This document shows, piece after piece, positions 37,331 to 47,179 of a stretch of 64,000 bases of DNA; position 1 is the first letter of the stretch; each line of letters begins with the position of its first letter. Under the pieces are notes generated by a model. That model ran no database searches, was not told where the DNA came from, and saw only the letters and a program-made list of their open reading frames with translations. The stretch lies in NCBI RefSeq assembly GCF_033446605.1, contig NZ_JAWQUO010000008.1, forward strand, positions 1 through 64,000, read 5' to 3'. The position numbers were made by a program, and so were the translations under genes. The stretch is from Iodobacter sp025352645. GTDB lineage: Bacteria > Pseudomonadota > Gammaproteobacteria > Burkholderiales > Chitinibacteraceae.

Positions 37331-40300
37331 CTATTTATCCCGTAAACGCTGCCCCACAGCGCTACCCAAAGCTAAAATTTTTGCATGAAAAGGCCATGCC
37401 ATATCCAATGTTTTATCGCGTCCTGTTTGCTCTACTTTTTTACATAAATCAGCTAAAGATTGCGCACCCATCTGTGCGGCAGCTCCTTTTAATTTATGAG
37501 CACAGGCCACCACTGCGTCACCATTACCCGACTCAATCACTGTGCCCAAATTAGCCATACACTCGTCTAAGGTCGGCAAAAATAATTGAATCAGCTCATC
37601 AGTCATATCCATGCCCAGCATCTTTTTCAAATCTTCAAAGGTTTGATAAATACTGGCCATTTCATTTTCAACCTCAGTCGCATCAATAGGCAAAGACATA
37701 CTTCCTCCACTTTGGGCAGACACTACTGGCCCAGTTTGCTGGTTGGGGAAAAAATTCGAGAGCACGCGGATGAGATGCTCAACACTAATGGGCTTGGCAA
37801 TAAAGTCATTCATACCAATGGCAAAGCAGCGGTCTTCATCTGATTTAAACGCATTGGCAGTTAACGCCACAATTGGCACCTCAGATTGAGACCCTGCAAG
37901 TGAACGAATATGCGCCACCGCAGTATAACCATCCATCTCTGGCATTTGGCAATCCATAAAAACCAAATCGTAATTGCCTTTTTGCACTGCGTTTAGGGCT
38001 TCCAAGCCATTTGCAGCCACATCCACTTTGCACCCCAATTTTTGCAGCATCAACATAGCTACTTTTTGGTTAATCGGGTTATCTTCAGCCACCAAAATAT
38101 GTAGTTTTAAATCAGCAATAGACTCTGCGGCGAAGGGAAGATCTTGAGGAGGCGGAGTCAGTTTTTTAGGTAAATTTAAAGCCGCATCGATACAGCGCCG
38201 CAATGCTCGCTCTTGCACTGGCTTAGCCAAAAAAAACTCAACGTGATCTGTTACATGCGCACTTTCTGAGCAGCTCCAATCCGAAAGAACAATCACAGGA
38301 AGATGAAGCCATTTTTTATGAGATCGAATCGTCTCAATTATTTGAGGGCTTTTCATACCTTCAAATCGGTTATCCACAAATGCCAAAATATAATCTGCAT
38401 CAATAGAAGCCAGTGCGGCTAAGCCCTGCTGCACATCACTATAACAATCAGCCTCCAAGCCAAGCCGCCCTAGCAATACCCATAATGATTCTGCATGAGC
38501 AGGAAAAGCATCAATGACCAGCACCTTATTAGATTGATTTGGATGGTTTATTTTGATGGGAGCTGGCACATTCGCAGTAGAAAATTGTAATTCAAACCAG
38601 AATAAGGAGCCTTTCCCTTCTGCACTATCAACACTAATCTCCCCTCCCATGGCCTCAATCAATTTTTTACAAATCGACAAACCCAGTCCCGTGCCACCAA
38701 ATTTACGCGTTGTTGATGCGTCCGCCTGGGTAAATGAACTAAACAATTCTTTTTTTACATGCTCAGAAATACCCACACCACTGTCTTTTACTTCTAAGCG
38801 AAGATTAACTCTATTATCTGCAATAGTTTCGCTATAAACGCGCATAACTACTTCACCCTGCTCAGTAAACTTAATGGCATTATTTAATAAATTAAGTAAA
38901 ACTTGCCTAATTCGGCCTGGATCCCCCATTAAGCACTCAGGCACCGATGGCAAAACAATGCAAGCAATAGCCAGTTGTTTTTCATATGCCTTAGGGGCAA
39001 TAATCTCAAACGCCTCTTCACAAACATGGCGAAAATCAAACTGAATATTTTCCAGCTCTAACTTACCTGCTTCAATTTTTGAAAAATCTAATAAATCATT
39101 AATTAAATACAATAAAGCATTACCTGCAGTATGAATAGAATTGGCAAAATCACGCTGTTGTGGCTCTAGTTTTCCACCGCGCATCAAAGATGAAAATCCT
39201 AATACCGCATTCAGAGGGGTACGAATTTCATGGCTCATATTTGCTAGAAATTCACTTTTTGCTCGATTTGCCGCCTCTGCCATTGCAGTTGCCTCTTGCA
39301 AAGCAGCCTCATTCATTTTTCTTTCATGAATATCAATATTTACCCCTAATATTCGCAAAGGTCGGCCTTCTTCATTAAATGCATTCACCCTGCCCACGCC
39401 TAAAATCCACCGCCAACTGCCGTTTTTTGCCCGCATTCTAAATTCAGCAGAATAAGTTGGCGTTTTCCCATCAAAGTGGGCTTGTAATACTTTACTCGCC
39501 GCAATGAAATCATCAGGATGCGTTAACGTTGTCCAGCTTTCTATATTTGGCTTAATTTCAGATATTTCGTATCCAAGCATTTCCGCCCATTTACCACCAA
39601 ATAAGGCTTCATTACTCATGATATCCCAGTCCCACACCCCTAAGCCTGCGCATTGAATGGTTAAATCCATTCGTTTTCGGCTATCATTTAATGCAGCTTC
39701 GTGCTTTAGAATTTCAGTAATATCTTCGTGTGAGCCAACCATTCTTACCACATCTCCCTGCTCATTTTTTAAATGAACTGCACGGCTACGCACACTCACC
39801 CAATGCCCATCTTTATGCTTAAAACGCAGCGTCGTTTCAAAGCGTGCCACTTTACCTTCGTTATATTCTTGAGTTAAACGTAAAGAGCGTTTTCTATCTT
39901 CAGGGTCAATTAACTCATCCCATGTGGCTAAATTATTAGCTAATTCATCATCACGATAGCCAAAATTTGCTTTCCATTGTGGTGAGAACCAAACTTCACC
40001 TGTCTGCATATTCCAATCCCAAATCCCTTCTTGTGCCGCTTGTGCTGCCAAAGAAAACCTTTCTCCCGACTCCCTTAATGAAGCTTCCGCCGCTTTTAGC
40101 GGAGTAATATCAAAATTAACACCAATGACACGCTCAGATTGATCTTCATCATTAATAATTAATTTTCCATGCATTGATATATAACGAATTTCACCGTCAG
40201 CTCGGCGAATTCTAACCGTTTCATACAAAGGCTCCCCGCCTTGCAGCATGGCGTGTATAGCACCATCAAATTGAGATAAATCTTCATTAAGCACTAAGGA

Positions 40301-41875
40301 TGACCAATTGCTATAGTTCACATTAAATTGAATCGCATCTAAACCATATAAGCCATACATTACCTCATCCCAAAATATTTTATTCTCAGCTAATTCCCAC
40401 TCCCAAACCCCCAAGCCAGCCGCATCAACAGCCAATTGCAAGCGCTCTTGCATAGTTTCTTTTTCTGCATCCGCAAACCATGCCTGCGAAGGCTTACTTA
40501 GAATACATAGCAAAGTTTTATCAAATTTTAAATAATGTAAAGTCAATCCAGCATAAAAACAAACACCTTGGCTGTTTTTGCATTGCACTTTTATTATGGA
40601 AGGATCTGCCGTATTATCTTGGATATTTATGCAGCGCTGAATATGTACATTAAATTCAAATTCGCTAATATCAGTAAATAATGAACTTATATTTTTCCCA
40701 ATCACTTCGGCAGCATATATTTTAAATACCGTTGCAGTTTGTTTGTTAATTTGCAATATATTACCGCCTTGATCAACAGTAAATACTACATCTTTAATTG
40801 TATCAATTATATACTCATATTTATCATTAAAATTGCTATTTGATTTAATAAAAAAATCAAAATCATTCACAACTTTTCTTTTTTCTTTTAGCAAAATAAA
40901 AAATACAGATAAAAATATACTGATTAATGCTCCAATCAAAAAAAACCACACGTGGTCATTTTTTTTATACAAAGCATCAAAATCATGATTACCTTTTATT
41001 CTTATGGTAAATTCTGTGCCTCCATAATTAGTTAAAACATTTCTTTCAAAATTACTTACCTCAGAAAATGACATTAAACCATCATTTAAACTATATATTT
41101 TATTGCCTTCCTTAGTTTCTTTACCAAAAAAAATACCAAAATTAAAAAAGTCGCCATACTCATACGCTATGCTTCTCATCATTTTTTCAGCATTAATTGG
41201 CATATAAAAAAAACCTAATAACGTTCCTCCTTTGGCTGAAATATTATTTATTTTTGAATCTAAGCGATACCAAGGGACAAATACAAAAAAATCAGCACGA
41301 TGTTGCGCCCCCATTGTTGCTGAACGAATAATCAGCTCTTTTTCTTGCGTCATTGCCAACGCTAGCTGCTTAGATAGCTCAGTGTCCTGTGCAAAGTCAT
41401 GGCCCAATACTTCCGTTTTTAACACCCCCGGCTCTAGTGCCTCAATAATAAAAGCATCCGTTAAACTCACCATCTTTAGCTGGATAAGTGGAAAGTGAAG
41501 TTGCCACTGCGTGTAGTAGTTATCCCAATCTGCAACAGAAACCTTTCTTACCAAGCCAATAGATAAGGCCCCGGGTAGAACAACAGGCAAATTCATAAAT
41601 TGAACATAGCGAGAAAATTCAATCCTATTATTTGCATTCGCCCCTGAAAAAGCATGGGCTTGGCGTAAGCTTTCGGCATAACTGGACATACGGCTTTGTA
41701 TGGAAAAAACTAAGCGGCCACTCATTTGCAAAAAGGCGGCATCGGCTCGTTCAGTTTCGATTCGATCAACAAATAAAGCCACTACAGCACTGATCACCAC
41801 CCCACATAGCCCAAGCAAGATGGAGCCTTGCCATGCCGTTTTGTCCCCATCAAATCTTGGCAAAAATGACTTCAT
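37331..41875 (-). CDS. CHASE/multi-PAS hybrid sensor histidine kinase
   Basis: From the ATG at 41875 the protein is 1,514 residues; a TTG at 41953 would add 26 residues before the first membrane segment (GSILLGLCGVVISAVVALFV, about 17-36). Order: periplasmic CHASE domain (about 40-290), second membrane segment (VWFFLIGALISIFLSVFFILL, near 325), four PAS domains (three with clear PAC tails), HisKA with SHEIRTPLNA (His near 882), HATPase with DSGVGI and GGTGLGLSI, a first receiver that keeps an Asp (FVDNRF) but has a poor acidic pocket, a full receiver (VAEDNPINQK, DCQMPEMDG with Asp near 1308), and an Hpt domain (AHKLKGAAAQMG, His near 1460). It is a complete phosphorelay lacking only the output protein. 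No regulator is adjacent. Divergent from metG. Confidence 0.92.
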   Translation of the reverse strand: MKSFLPRFDGDKTAWQGSILLGLCGVVISAVVALFVDRIETERADAAFLQMSGRLVFSIQSRMSSYAESLRQAHAFSGANANNRIEFSRYVQFMNLPVVLPGALSIGLVRKVSVADWDNYYTQWQLHFPLIQLKMVSLTDAFIIEALEPGVLKTEVLGHDFAQDTELSKQLALAMTQEKELIIRSATMGAQHRADFFVFVPWYRLDSKINNISAKGGTLLGFFYMPINAEKMMRSIAYEYGDFFNFGIFFGKETKEGNKIYSLNDGLMSFSEVSNFERNVLTNYGGTEFTIRIKGNHDFDALYKKNDHVWFFLIGALISIFLSVFFILLKEKRKVVNDFDFFIKSNSNFNDKYEYIIDTIKDVVFTVDQGGNILQINKQTATVFKIYAAEVIGKNISSLFTDISEFEFNVHIQRCINIQDNTADPSIIKVQCKNSQGVCFYAGLTLHYLKFDKTLLCILSKPSQAWFADAEKETMQERLQLAVDAAGLGVWEWELAENKIFWDEVMYGLYGLDAIQFNVNYSNWSSLVLNEDLSQFDGAIHAMLQGGEPLYETVRIRRADGEIRYISMHGKLIINDEDQSERVIGVNFDITPLKAAEASLRESGERFSLAAQAAQEGIWDWNMQTGEVWFSPQWKANFGYRDDELANNLATWDELIDPEDRKRSLRLTQEYNEGKVARFETTLRFKHKDGHWVSVRSRAVHLKNEQGDVVRMVGSHEDITEILKHEAALNDSRKRMDLTIQCAGLGVWDWDIMSNEALFGGKWAEMLGYEISEIKPNIESWTTLTHPDDFIAASKVLQAHFDGKTPTYSAEFRMRAKNGSWRWILGVGRVNAFNEEGRPLRILGVNIDIHERKMNEAALQEATAMAEAANRAKSEFLANMSHEIRTPLNAVLGFSSLMRGGKLEPQQRDFANSIHTAGNALLYLINDLLDFSKIEAGKLELENIQFDFRHVCEEAFEIIAPKAYEKQLAIACIVLPSVPECLMGDPGRIRQVLLNLLNNAIKFTEQGEVVMRVYSETIADNRVNLRLEVKDSGVGISEHVKKELFSSFTQADASTTRKFGGTGLGLSICKKLIEAMGGEISVDSAEGKGSLFWFELQFSTANVPAPIKINHPNQSNKVLVIDAFPAHAESLWVLLGRLGLEADCYSDVQQGLAALASIDADYILAFVDNRFEGMKSPQIIETIRSHKKWLHLPVIVLSDWSCSESAHVTDHVEFFLAKPVQERALRRCIDAALNLPKKLTPPPQDLPFAAESIADLKLHILVAEDNPINQKVAMLMLQKLGCKVDVAANGLEALNAVQKGNYDLVFMDCQMPEMDGYTAVAHIRSLAGSQSEVPIVALTANAFKSDEDRCFAIGMNDFIAKPISVEHLIRVLSNFFPNQQTGPVVSAQSGGSMSLPIDATEVENEMASIYQTFEDLKKMLGMDMTDELIQLFLPTLDECMANLGTVIESGNGDAVVACAHKLKGAAAQMGAQSLADLCKKVEQTGRDKTLDMAWPFHAKILALGSAVGQRLRDK

Positions 41876-42154
41876 TGCAACGTTGGCCTGCGCATCTACA
41901 TGCCACTCAATATAGTGAGCCGTATGACGTGTTGCCAGCCAAACACCAAGCAAATGACAAAGACATTGCTATTTGCGTAATAAAAGGCACTAAAAACGTT
42001 TTTTATTCTTTTACCAAGCGAAGTAAAACAGCAGATCTACGCCTACAAGTGGCTATTTACCAGCAATCCCACAAATATCTATCTATTCACCTCGCAGTAA
42101 GATGCAATATTGGGGATAATTCCTTATTCTCTTTAATATTCCGGTTTAGCCACG

Positions 42155-44227
42155 ATGCCGCGCAAGATTCTCGTTACCTCAGCCCTTCCCTACGCCAACG
42201 GTGCGATTCACCTTGGCCATATGGTCGAACATATTCAGACTGATATCTGGGTACGCTTTCAAAAACAACGTGGCCATGAGTGCCACAGTGTTTGTGCGGA
42301 TGACACCCACGGCGCCCCCATTATGCTGCGCGCAGAAAAACTGGGAATTACGCCTGAAGCCCTGATTGCTGAATCACTACGCTCGCATATGAGTGATTTT
42401 GCAGGCTTTCATGTGAGCTATGACAACTACTACAGCACCAACAGCCCAGAAAACAAGCAACTGGCTTGTGAGATTTACAATAAGCTGAAAGCAGATGGAA
42501 AAATCGCTCAACGCACCATTAGCCAACTGTTTGACCCACAAAAAAACATGTTTCTGGCCGACCGCTTTGTAAAAGGTGAATGCCCAAAATGCGCGGCCAA
42601 AGATCAGTACGGTGATAACTGTGAGGTGTGCGGTGCGACTTACGCCCCTACCGAGCTAAAAAACCCCTACTCGGCCATTTCTGGTGCAACGCCAGAGTTA
42701 AAAGACTCCGAACACTATTTCTTTAAGCTGGGCGATTGCGAAGAGTTTCTTAAGGTTTGGACCAAAGAAACCACGCTGGTGGATGGCAAGCAGCGCCCGC
42801 GCCTGCAAAATGAAGCCTCTAACAAGATGCAAGAATGGTTTGAATCGGGTCTTTCAGATTGGGATATCAGCCGCGATGCACCTTACTTTGGCTTTGAGAT
42901 TCCAGATGCGCCGGGCAAGTATTTCTATGTATGGCTGGATGCACCAGTGGGTTATATGGCAAGCCATAAAAACCTCTGTGATCGCCTTGGCTTAGATTTT
43001 GATAGCTATTGGAATAAAGATTCCGATGCTGAGCTATATCACTTTATTGGCAAAGACATTCTGTATTTCCACGCGCTATTTTGGCCCGCCATGCTGGAAT
43101 ACGCAGGCTACCGTACGCCAACCGCCATTAATGCCCACGGTTTTTTAACCGTAGACGGCGCAAAAATGAGCAAATCACGTGGCACTTTTATCACCGCAGA
43201 GTCTTACTTAAAATATCTAAACCCAGAATGGCTACGTTATTACTTTGCCGCTAAGCTGGGCAGTGGCGTGGACGATCTGGATTTAAATCTAGAAGACTTC
43301 AGCGCCCGCGTTAATTCTGACCTGATCGGCAAATACGTCAATATCGCCAGCCGTGCTGCGGGCTTTATCAGCAAGCGCTTTGAAGGCCGCTTGCATGACG
43401 GCATTTTCACCGCCGATGATTATCCATTAATGGATAAAATCGTGGCGCTGCAAGCTCAGCTTCAAGGCGTGAGCGAAAGGCTAGCTAGCCTCTACGAAGC
43501 CCGCGAATATGGCCGCGCCATTCGTGAAATCATGGCTTTAACCGATGAAGTCAATCAGTACGTGGATAGCGTCAAGCCTTGGGCAATGGCCAAAGACCCT
43601 GAGCAAAGCCTGCATTTACACGTGGTGTGCAGCTTCTTGATTAATGCCTTCCGTATTCTGACTATTTACCTGAAACCTGTGCTACCTAAGCTGGCTGCCG
43701 ATGTAGAAGCCTTTCTTAATGTTGCACCATTTACATGGGCCGATGCGCAGGTATTGCTGCTGGATCACACCATCGAGCCTTACCAACACCTAATGACCCG
43801 TATTGATGCTAAAAATATCGAAGCCATGGTAGAAGAAAACAAGCAAAACCTAGAAGCCACGCCAACAATCGCCAAGCCGGACTACGAGATCCCGCCGATC
43901 GCGGAAACCATCAGCATCGATGACTTTATGAAAATCGATCTACGCGTGGCGATGATTACTGAGGCCAAGGCCGTAGAAGGCGCAGATAAGCTGGTTTCTT
44001 TAACGCTAGATATTGGCAATGAAAGCCGCCATGTCTTTGCAGGCATTAAGGCCGCGTATAAGCCAGAAGACTTACAAGGCCGCATGACGGTGATGGTGGC
44101 CAACCTTGCACCACGTAAAATGAAATTTGGTGTATCCGAAGGCATGGTACTGGCCGCAGGTGGCGATGGCGGCTTGTATATTTTAAGCCCAGATACCGGC
44201 GCAAAACCTGGCATGCGGGTGAAATAA
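42155..44227 (+). CDS. metG: Methionyl-tRNA synthetase
   Basis: Charges tRNA-Met. The 690-residue class I synthetase has the HIGH motif as HLGH (19-22, LPYANGAIHLGHMVEH), the zinc knuckle CPKCAAKDQYGDNCEVCG, and the KMSKS loop intact (337-341, GAKMSKSRGTF). A C-terminal Trbp111/EMAPII-type tRNA-binding domain (about 585-690: IDDFMKIDLRVAMI, KADKLVSLTLDIG-like, NLAPRKMKFGVSEGM) makes it the long dimeric form as in E. coli. Ends at a terminator. Confidence 0.98.
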   Translation: MPRKILVTSALPYANGAIHLGHMVEHIQTDIWVRFQKQRGHECHSVCADDTHGAPIMLRAEKLGITPEALIAESLRSHMSDFAGFHVSYDNYYSTNSPENKQLACEIYNKLKADGKIAQRTISQLFDPQKNMFLADRFVKGECPKCAAKDQYGDNCEVCGATYAPTELKNPYSAISGATPELKDSEHYFFKLGDCEEFLKVWTKETTLVDGKQRPRLQNEASNKMQEWFESGLSDWDISRDAPYFGFEIPDAPGKYFYVWLDAPVGYMASHKNLCDRLGLDFDSYWNKDSDAELYHFIGKDILYFHALFWPAMLEYAGYRTPTAINAHGFLTVDGAKMSKSRGTFITAESYLKYLNPEWLRYYFAAKLGSGVDDLDLNLEDFSARVNSDLIGKYVNIASRAAGFISKRFEGRLHDGIFTADDYPLMDKIVALQAQLQGVSERLASLYEAREYGRAIREIMALTDEVNQYVDSVKPWAMAKDPEQSLHLHVVCSFLINAFRILTIYLKPVLPKLAADVEAFLNVAPFTWADAQVLLLDHTIEPYQHLMTRIDAKNIEAMVEENKQNLEATPTIAKPDYEIPPIAETISIDDFMKIDLRVAMITEAKAVEGADKLVSLTLDIGNESRHVFAGIKAAYKPEDLQGRMTVMVANLAPRKMKFGVSEGMVLAAGGDGGLYILSPDTGAKPGMRVK

Positions 44228-44318
44228 CCTTGCTTAAGGGTGCATCAAAAACCAATCGACTCAATAAAACAAGGCGCGTTTTATCGCGAAGATGGATATC
44301 TTGAGACGCCCTTAAATC

Positions 44319-44343
44319 AACCGCCATTCGTGGCGGTTTTTTC
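44319..44343 (+). terminator. Rho-independent terminator after metG
   Basis: AACCGCCA-TTCG-TGGCGGTT, a perfect 8-bp stem with a UUCG-type tetraloop followed by TTTT. Confidence 0.92.
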
Positions 44344-44361
44344 TCTTTACACAAGAAACCT

Positions 44362-45831
44362 ATGCTCAGACAACTCCTCCCCATTGCCCTGCTGATCGCC
44401 AGCCAAGCTTATGCCGAGCCAGGTGAAACTTTAAATCAAAAACCTGCGGCATTTAAGCTAGGTTTTGAAACCATCACCCTGCCCAATAATGAAAATATGG
44501 GCATGATTGGAGGTAGTTATTTAATTGAAACCCTGCCCGGCCTCTACCTTGGCCCGGCGGCCTATGGCGCAATCACGGGCGAGCGCGGTGGCTTTTTTAC
44601 TGGCGGCGCTGAAATAACCTATCGCTTACCGATTAATAATCGCCTGAGCGTAGATAGTGGCTTTTATCTGGGCGGTGGCGGTGGCGGTGCAGCGGGCGTG
44701 GGCGGTGGGCTAATGTTGCGCCCACATATTGATTTACTTTGGGATTTTGGCGGGGTTAGAGCGGGAGTATCAGCCTCTGAAGTGCGCTTTCCCAGCGGCC
44801 ATTTCAACAGCCGCCAGCTCGGACTGATGCTGTCCTTTGACGATACATTCAACTATTCTGACGCCAGCCGCATCGGCCAATACTTAAGCAGCAACACGCG
44901 CAGTGGCGTGGGCTTTGATCGCATTGCCATTGTGGCGGCGCAATCTAAACCACAAGGCGATGTAAAAACCACCATGGGCGCGCCAGCACCCGAGAGCACC
45001 TCCTACGCTGGCTTTTTGATGACGCAATCTTTAGCCAATGGCTGGCTATGGGGTGTGGAAGCCGCTGGAGCCGTAAAAGGCGAATCCGATGGCTACGCCG
45101 AAGTATTGGCAACCTTGGGTTGGGAGTACGCATTTAACCCATCTTTGCGCGCAGGCAGCCGTGTTTCGCTAGGGATGGGCGGCGGCGGTGCCGTGGATAC
45201 CGGCGGCGGGGGCTTAGGCAAAGCAGCCATTTTTGGCACGTATCAGCTTAACCGTGATTTAGATTTAACCTTAGAAACCGGCGTATCTAAAGCATTTGAT
45301 GGCAGTTTCAATGCCCGCTACGCCAGCTTACAGCTTGGCATGGCACTGGATCACCCCCACGCCAGCACCGATATTCTTAGCCGAATCGAAGGCTGGGAAT
45401 GGGACGCCAGCGTGCAGCAATACACCAGCGCCGCACGCCGCGATGGCAGCAAACGTAGCATGCAAAACATTGGTTTTAAGCTCAATCGCCATATTGATGA
45501 TGGCTTCTATCTCACCGGCCAAGCGCATAGCGCCTTGGGTGGCGGAGCGGGCGGTTATTCAGTTGGCCTGATTGGCGCAGGCTGGGAAAGCCCAGAAGTA
45601 CTCGGCAAATTACGCCTTAGCGCAGAAATGCTGATCGGCGCAGCCGGTGGAGGTGGCGTCGATTCAGACGGCGGAGGCATCATGCAGCCGATGGCTTATG
45701 CCAGCTACCCTATTGCTAAAAACTGGCAAATCAAAGCGGGCGCGGGGCTAGTCAAATCACTCAAGGGTGAGCTAAACAGCCCCGTGTTAGATTTATCGCT
45801 GGGCTACCGCTTTGGCTTAGCAAGGCGTTAA
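44362..45831 (+). CDS. Gly-rich outer-membrane-type protein with three internal repeats
   Basis: I do not recognise the family. The 489-residue protein has a Sec signal (MLRQLLPIALLIASQAYA) and then alternating beta-strand-like sequence. Three units of about 120-160 residues share one pattern: a strand pair, a glycine cluster (YLGGGGGGAAGVGGG, LGMGGGGAVDTGGGG, IGAAGGGGVDSDGGG at codons near 44659, 45173 and 45636), a block with AxxY or PHIDL, and a closing stretch of the type GVSKAFDGSFNARYASLQLG. The last unit ends LGYRFGLARR. This looks like an outer-membrane barrel or surface protein grown by internal duplication. It starts 19 bp after the metG terminator and is a single gene. Confidence 0.7.
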   Translation: MLRQLLPIALLIASQAYAEPGETLNQKPAAFKLGFETITLPNNENMGMIGGSYLIETLPGLYLGPAAYGAITGERGGFFTGGAEITYRLPINNRLSVDSGFYLGGGGGGAAGVGGGLMLRPHIDLLWDFGGVRAGVSASEVRFPSGHFNSRQLGLMLSFDDTFNYSDASRIGQYLSSNTRSGVGFDRIAIVAAQSKPQGDVKTTMGAPAPESTSYAGFLMTQSLANGWLWGVEAAGAVKGESDGYAEVLATLGWEYAFNPSLRAGSRVSLGMGGGGAVDTGGGGLGKAAIFGTYQLNRDLDLTLETGVSKAFDGSFNARYASLQLGMALDHPHASTDILSRIEGWEWDASVQQYTSAARRDGSKRSMQNIGFKLNRHIDDGFYLTGQAHSALGGGAGGYSVGLIGAGWESPEVLGKLRLSAEMLIGAAGGGGVDSDGGGIMQPMAYASYPIAKNWQIKAGAGLVKSLKGELNSPVLDLSLGYRFGLARR

Positions 45832-45849
45832 AATTTTGCGACTCCGTAG

Positions 45850-45889
45850 GGCGTAATAAGTCTGGTGATTTTCCCAGACGCATTACGCC
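45850..45889. repeat. Intergenic hairpin GGCGTAAT/ATTACGCC
   Basis: GGCGTAAT and ATTACGCC flank a nested TCTGG/CCAGA stem. It resembles the small dispersed palindromes (GTAGGGCGTAAT...) common between genes in this kind of genome. Only one copy is in the window. Confidence 0.5.
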
Positions 45890-45932
45890 ACATGGGACAA
45901 ACCAAGCCTTATAAATTCAAACGGTGCAATGC

Positions 45933-45971
45933 GCTGATTATAGGGCGACACATGCGTGCCCTATAATCAGC
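45933..45971. other. 14-bp perfect inverted repeat after the WbuC-family gene
   Basis: GCTGATTATAGGGC and GCCCTATAATCAGC surround 11 bases. It begins one base beyond the cupin gene's stop codon and lies between two convergent genes, so it may end transcription of one or both, although no U-run follows. Confidence 0.55.
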
Positions 45972-46451
45972 TTATTGACACCCTACAAAACAAGCCACCA
46001 TCTTAGCTAAATACGCAGCACAGCCCGGCTCGCCCTCGGCGGGGGCCCAGCTGGCTTTTTCAGCATCAGCCAGTGCCACATATGGCCCCGCCTTACTTTC
46101 AAAAAACACCGAGCCACTTTCCAGCGCCACCATGCTATGAAACGCACCGGCGGGGATATTAATCCCCACATTGCCGTCTTTAGCGCTCAAAACCACCTGC
46201 TGGGTGATTTCTCCCTGAGCATCAAAAATAAGAATCCCAAATCGGCCACTTAAAGCGACCATGGTTTCGTCTTTTTCGCTATCTAAATGGCAATGCGGCT
46301 GCACATACGTGCCCGGCTCTAAAGCATTCAGTAAGCGATGACAGCTGGATTCATTGCTGGCGTGAAAATTAAAATTCTTGCGCAAACGCGGGCTTGCTTT
46401 CGCCGCTAGAGATAGCTCAGCCAGTGTTTCTGTATTAATTAAACTAATCAT
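45972..46451 (-). CDS. wbuC: WbuC-family cupin metalloprotein
   Basis: 159 residues with one cupin barrel: VQPHCHLDSEKDETMVALSGRF supplies the His, His and Glu metal ligands and IPAGAFHSMVALESGSVFFE the second motif. N-terminal RKNFNFHASNESSCHRLLNAL is specific for the WbuC family, found in O-antigen and exopolysaccharide loci. Its biochemical role is unknown. No polysaccharide genes surround it here, apart from glycosyltransferase-like genes 16 kb away at the right edge. Confidence 0.82.
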   Translation of the reverse strand: MISLINTETLAELSLAAKASPRLRKNFNFHASNESSCHRLLNALEPGTYVQPHCHLDSEKDETMVALSGRFGILIFDAQGEITQQVVLSAKDGNVGINIPAGAFHSMVALESGSVFFESKAGPYVALADAEKASWAPAEGEPGCAAYLAKMVACFVGCQ

Positions 46452-46495
46452 AGATTCCTTGAAGCTGCATTAGACACGCATTAAACAACCTGAAG

Positions 46496-46636
46496 ATGTC
46501 TCTTGCTCATTTTTTGTCGTAGCTAACGCGTAGGGGCGCTGCTTGCTGCGCACTCGCTGAACAGGGCGCAGCAAGCAGCGCCCCTACTGCATATTGCCCT
46601 ATATGTAATACATGGTTTTGCTTGAGAAAGAGACAT
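46496..46636. repeat. MITE-like element, copy A
   Basis: Ends ATGTCTCTTGCTCA (46496-46509) and TGAGAAAGAGACAT (46623-46636) are inverted repeats with 13 of 14 matches. The core is a large palindrome, TAGGGGCGCTGCTTGCTGCGC to GCGCAGCAAGCAGCGCCCCTA (46531-46586). Copy B at 55761-55927 has the same ends, core and flanks, differing mainly by extra bases left of the core. No protein is encoded. Confidence 0.85.
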
Positions 46637-46658
46637 AATCAGGTGAAACAGTGCCAGC

Positions 46659-47090
46659 TTACGCCGCTTTCCATACAGGTAAAGGGAAAACTTTATCGTA
46701 AACCCAGTTATAGATGAAGGCATAAACCAGATAAAAAGCGGCAAAGCCAAGATCCATAATAAAAGCGTCCCAAAGCCCCACCTTCAGCCACCACGCCACT
46801 AAGGGCAGGCTCACCAATAGCAAACCACCTTCAAACCCAATCGCGTGGACAACACGCTCTACTGGGGTTTTATTCACGCGTTTTTTCCAGCGCGCTAATA
46901 AATGATCAAAACCCAAGTTGTAAACATAATTCCATACTGTAGCAATAATCGAGATCGCTACCGCCAGCACCCCAAGCTCCCCCACGGAGAAACCGAAAGC
47001 TAACTTAGCAAGAGGGATAAATAGCAGCAAACCAATCACTTCAAAACCAATCACATGCCGAATACGATCGGCTCGATTTCTCATCTGCAT
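46659..47090 (-). CDS. PACE-family efflux transporter (AceI-like)
   Basis: 143 residues with four membrane segments arranged as two bacterial transmembrane-pair units. Each begins with a conserved RxxHxxGFE-type motif (RIRHVIGFEVIGLLL near residue 10 and RVVHAIGFEGGLLL near 80), and WNYVYNLGFD and YNWVYDKVFP close each pair. This is the signature of proteobacterial antimicrobial compound efflux proteins, which export biguanides such as chlorhexidine or short diamines by proton exchange; the membrane Glu in GFE is the coupling residue. It is divergent from a LysR gene 89 bp away, the same layout as aceI/aceR. Confidence 0.9.
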   Translation of the reverse strand: MQMRNRADRIRHVIGFEVIGLLLFIPLAKLAFGFSVGELGVLAVAISIIATVWNYVYNLGFDHLLARWKKRVNKTPVERVVHAIGFEGGLLLVSLPLVAWWLKVGLWDAFIMDLGFAAFYLVYAFIYNWVYDKVFPLPVWKAA

Positions 47091-47179
47091 TTTTAGGCGC
47101 TCGTCTTATTCACAATGGCCATTAGCATACCCAGCTTCTATGATAGTTGTTAGTTGGTAACCATCTTAAAAGCAGATAG

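Noticed and set aside
46523..46750. 75-codon minus-strand frame
   Set aside because: It spans MITE-like copy A and the 3' end of the PACE gene in another frame.
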